From Labrys monachus (GTDB lineage Bacteria; Pseudomonadota; Alphaproteobacteria; Rhizobiales; Labraceae): 64,000 nt of DNA. The translations under genes were made by a program, and so were the position numbers. Numbering within the stretch: the first letter of the stretch is position 1; every line of letters starts with the position of its first letter. The stretch lies in the NCBI RefSeq assembly GCF_030814655.1, contig NZ_JAUSVK010000001.1, forward strand, positions 5,835,001-5,899,000. Reading direction: 5' to 3'. Below are positions 61,280 through 64,000 of the stretch, piece by piece. The notes beneath the pieces were generated by a model. That model was not told where the DNA came from, ran no database searches, and was given only the letters and a program-made list of their open reading frames with translations.

Positions 61280-62734
61280 CTATCGCGCCGCTTTCGTCGC
61301 CTGGTAGAGGCGGCGGAAGGCGGCGATCCGTTCCGCATAGGCGGCCGTCAGGTCCGGGCGCGGCTCGGCGACGTCGAGCACGGGCGGCGCCGGCGCGAGC
61401 GTGCGGATGTCGGCCCCGCAGGCCGCGGCCCTTGCCAGCCGTGCCGCACCGAAGGCCGGTCCCTTCTCGCCGCCACGGTAGCGCTTGAGCGGCCTTCCGA
61501 GCACATCGGCGATGATCTGGACCCAGAGGGCGCTGCGTGCGCCGCCGCCGATCACCGCGACGTCCTGGAGCTGCGTGCCCGCCTCGGCCAGGCAATCGGC
61601 GGCGTCCGCCAGGGAATAGGCGACCCCTTCCAGCACGGAGCGGGCGAGATCGCTCCTGCCGGTCGCGCCCGTCATGCCCGAGAAGACGCCGCTGGCAGCG
61701 GCATCGTTGTGCGGCGTGCGCTCGCCGGCGAGATAGGGCAGGAACGTCACCGCCCCCGGCCCGGGGGGCTGCGCCGCCACCTCGGCCAGCAGCGTCTCGA
61801 TCGGCGTGCCGACCAGGGCGGCGAGCCAGGCGAGGCAGGAGGCTCCGTTGAGCAGGGCCGCCATCTGGATCCAGCAGCCGGGCACGGCATGGCAGAAGGC
61901 GTGCAGGAATTTGTCGGGCAGCGGCCGATATTGCCTGCCCGGCGCGAAGAACTGGCTCGACGTCCCCAGCGAGATGAAGGCACCGTCATCGATGGCGCCG
62001 ATGCCGACAGCGCCGGCCATGGCGTCGCCGGCCCCGCCGGCGACCGGAATGCCCGGCCGGAGGCCGAGGCGGGTCGCGGCCGAGACGGTCAGGGAGCCGG
62101 ACACCGCCGTTCCCTCGACGAGGCGCGGCATCACCGAACGGCTGACGGCGGTGGCGGCGAGCGCGGCGTCCGACCAGTCGCGCGCGGCTTCGTCCAGCCA
62201 CCAGCTGCCGGCCGCGTCCGACATGTCGGTGACATGCTCGCCCGTCAGCTGGAGGCGGACATAGTCCTTCGGCAGCAGCACCTTGCGCAGCGCCACCAGC
62301 GTCGCGGGCTCGTGGCGCGACAGCCACAGCAGCTGTGGCGCGGCGAAGCCGGGCGCGGCCGGCACGCCCAGCCGCCAGGCGAGATCAGGATGGATGCGGT
62401 TGAGCTCGGCGGCTTCGGCGGCGGCACGGCTGTCGTTCCACAGCGTGACGGGGCGCAGCGGCCGGTCGTCCGCGCCGAGGCATACCGCCCCGTGCATCTG
62501 GCCCGAGAGGCCGATGCCCTCGACCGCCGCCAGCACGGCGCCGTGGTCTTGCCGCCACGCCAGCAGCACGGCCTCGACAGCGCCGACCCAGTCCTGCGCG
62601 TCCTGTTCGGACAGTCCCGGCCCCGGCCTGGAAAGGACGAGGGGCCGCTCGCCTTCCGCCAGCACCTTCTCGTCGTCGTCGACGATGACCGCCTTGACGG
62701 CGGAGGTTCCGATATCGAGGCCGAGATAGGGCAT
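61280..62734 (-). CDS. xylB: Xylulokinase
   Basis: A 484-residue FGGY-family sugar kinase. N-terminal YLGLDIGTSAVKAVIVDDD holds the phosphate-binding loop; GLSGQMHGAVCLG is the xylulokinase substrate motif, and the C-terminal ATP domain has VAVIGGGARSALWVQIIADV and GPAFGAARLARAA. It phosphorylates D-xylulose for the pentose phosphate pathway. The ATG at 62734 fits the family better than the upstream in-frame start at 62758. It lies just downstream of dnaA on the same strand, an unusual place for a pentose gene. Confidence 0.92.
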   Translation of the reverse strand: MPYLGLDIGTSAVKAVIVDDDEKVLAEGERPLVLSRPGPGLSEQDAQDWVGAVEAVLLAWRQDHGAVLAAVEGIGLSGQMHGAVCLGADDRPLRPVTLWNDSRAAAEAAELNRIHPDLAWRLGVPAAPGFAAPQLLWLSRHEPATLVALRKVLLPKDYVRLQLTGEHVTDMSDAAGSWWLDEAARDWSDAALAATAVSRSVMPRLVEGTAVSGSLTVSAATRLGLRPGIPVAGGAGDAMAGAVGIGAIDDGAFISLGTSSQFFAPGRQYRPLPDKFLHAFCHAVPGCWIQMAALLNGASCLAWLAALVGTPIETLLAEVAAQPPGPGAVTFLPYLAGERTPHNDAAASGVFSGMTGATGRSDLARSVLEGVAYSLADAADCLAEAGTQLQDVAVIGGGARSALWVQIIADVLGRPLKRYRGGEKGPAFGAARLARAAACGADIRTLAPAPPVLDVAEPRPDLTAAYAERIAAFRRLYQATKAAR

Positions 62735-62810
62735 CACGTCATCCGGAGTGGGAGGCACCTGCGCCCCTGCCCGTCACGGTCTCGCCGCGACGCAGGAACG
62801 AGGGATCGCC

Positions 62811-64000
62811 CTACTCGGACAGCAAACGGCGCAGGAGGTCAACCTCCTCCGCAAGGCCGGTATCGCGCCCCACCAGGCCTTCGATCTTGCGCACGGCGTG
62901 CAGCACCGTGGTGTGGTCGCGCCCGCCGAAGCGGCGGCCGATTTCCGGCAGCGAGCGCGGCGTGAGCGACTTGGCCAGATACATCGCGATCTGGCGCGGC
63001 TTGACCACCGTCGCCGTGCGCCGCAGCGAGAGGATGTCGGCCCGGCTGACATTGTAATGCTTGGCGACGATGCGCTGGATATCCTCGATCTTGACGCGGC
63101 GCGGCTCGCGGTTGCGGACGAGATCGCGGATGGCCGCCTCCGCCGTCTCCAGCGACATGCCGGAGCCGGACAGCGCGGAATGGGCGAGGAGACGGTTCAC
63201 CGCGCCGTCGAGGTCGCGGCCGTTGGTCGAGACCTGATGGGCGACATAGGCCACGACATTGTCCGGCACGTCGAAATTGGCGTGATGCGCCCGCGCCGCC
63301 TCGATGCGCGATTTGAGGATCTTGATGCGCAGCTCTTCGTCCAGCGCGCCGATTTCGACCACCAGCCCGCCCGACAGGCGGGACCGCACGCGCTCGTCCA
63401 GGGTATCGAGATCGGCCGGCGGCCGGTCCGCCGCGACGACGACCTGCTTGCCGCCGTCGATGAGCGCGTTGAGCGTGTGGCAGAATTCCTGCTGGATCGA
63501 CTTGCCGGCCAGGAATTGCAGGTCGTCGATGACGAGGAGGTCGATCGCCCGCAGCTTCTCCTTGAAGGCGATGGCGGTCTGCGCCTTCAGCGCCGCGACG
63601 AAGCCGTACATGAAGCGCTCGGCCGTGAGGTAGAGCGCCCGCTTGCCGACGCTCTCCGACAGATGGGCGATGGCCTGGATGAGATGGGATTTGCCCAGGC
63701 CCACGGCGGCATGGAGGAAGAGCGGATTGTAGGGCAGCGGCTCGCTGGCGCCGGCCCTGGCGACCTGCTGGGCGGCGGCATGGGCAAGAGCATTGGAACG
63801 CCCGACGAAATAGGCGTCGAACGACATGCGCCGGTCGAGCGGGGAGCCGGCGAGATCGTCCTCGCGGGACGTCACCTCGATGGCCCGCAGGAAGGGCGCG
63901 GGCTTGGCCGTCGCCGCCACCATCGGCTCGGCCGCCCTGGCGCCCGGCGCGTGGTCGCGGCCGGCGATCGGCCGCACCCCTGCCGTCCGGACGTTGAGGG
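62811..64000 (-). CDS. dnaA: Chromosomal replication initiator DnaA, C-terminal part (5' end off the right edge)
   Basis: About 396 residues of DnaA are visible; the N-terminal part lies outside the window. The ATPase domain III has the Walker [19 protein letters not shown], in which Ser replaces the more usual Thr, and the Walker [14 protein letters not shown]; the arginine-finger region is [14 protein letters not shown]. Domain IV carries the DNA-binding signature [15 protein letters not shown]. It initiates chromosome replication by opening oriC. The origin itself is not recognisable here. xylB follows 76 bp downstream on the same strand. Confidence 0.97.
   Translation of the reverse strand, partial: LNVRTAGVRPIAGRDHAPGARAAEPMVAATAKPAPFLRAIEVTSREDDLAGSPLDRRMSFDAYFVGRSNALAHAAAQQVARAGASEPLPYNPLFLHAAVGLGKSHLIQAIAHLSESVGKRALYLTAERFMYGFVAALKAQTAIAFKEKLRAIDLLVIDDLQFLAGKSIQQEFCHTLNALIDGGKQVVVAADRPPADLDTLDERVRSRLSGGLVVEIGALDEELRIKILKSRIEAARAHHANFDVPDNVVAYVAHQVSTNGRDLDGAVNRLLAHSALSGSGMSLETAEAAIRDLVRNREPRRVKIEDIQRIVAKHYNVSRADILSLRRTATVVKPRQIAMYLAKSLTPRSLPEIGRRFGGRDHTTVLHAVRKIEGLVGRDTGLAEEVDLLRRLLSE

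Overview
The window is about 64 kb of high-GC DNA with strong G/C bias at third codon positions. It looks like a chromosomal segment of an alphaproteobacterium of the order Hyphomicrobiales (Rhizobiales). Supporting signs are an ornithine-lipid-type PlsC acyltransferase, a FixLJ-like sensor/regulator pair, ribose-type and duplicated-permease ABC transporters, several NtaA/DszA-type flavin monooxygenases, and a DnaA with a Ser P-loop. The genus cannot be fixed from the sequence alone. One tRNA is present (Ser, anticodon GGA). No rRNA, CRISPR array, transposase or integrase gene was seen.

Left part (1-11 kb). A sugar locus comes first: a partial medium-chain sugar/polyol dehydrogenase and an RpiR regulator on the minus strand, divergent from a complete ribose-type ABC importer (binding protein, double ATPase, permease). 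Next is a minus-strand anion-type ABC module: a small unrecognised ORF coupled by ATGA to a duplicated permease, then an ATPase with an extra C-terminal domain and no binding protein nearby. A membrane-bound sensor kinase and a FixJ-type response regulator follow.

Middle part (11-47 kb). This is an accessory region of small modules, each an oxidoreductase (SDR, MDR, NmrA/epimerase or aldo-keto reductase) beside a regulator (AraC, LysR, XRE/MmyB, MarR, TetR, HxlR). It includes a clear bdcA/bdcR pair, two tandem epimerase paralogues, and a 6-kb operon with two flavin monooxygenases, a cysteine hydrolase and an amino-acid ABC importer, divergent from MarR. It also holds a vapBC-type toxin-antitoxin pair, a mazEF-type pair with a frameshifted toxin, and a decaying stretch (about 28.9-29.3, 34.9-35.1 and 36.5-39.3 kb) of broken quinone oxidoreductase, aldehyde dehydrogenase, SDR, MerR, NmrA-like and esterase genes. 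The region ends at tRNA-Ser(GGA). The last 6 nt of that tRNA plus 33 nt of flank recur exactly 2,976 bp away, as expected of attachment-site-like repeats.

Right part (47-64 kb). Core-like genes return: a small membrane protein; an orphan molybdate-binding protein (modA) with a candidate Mo-box; a TetR regulator overlapping a DHA2 drug exporter; two successive RND efflux pairs (adaptor plus pump) separated by a strong terminator-like hairpin; a lyso-ornithine-lipid/PlsC acyltransferase; xylulokinase (xylB); and the C-terminal part of dnaA running off the right edge.

Functionally, the window combines sugar and amino-acid/organosulfur uptake with a broad set of regulated oxidoreductases and multidrug efflux. 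This suits a soil or rhizosphere bacterium that meets many small organic compounds; that ecological reading is inference.
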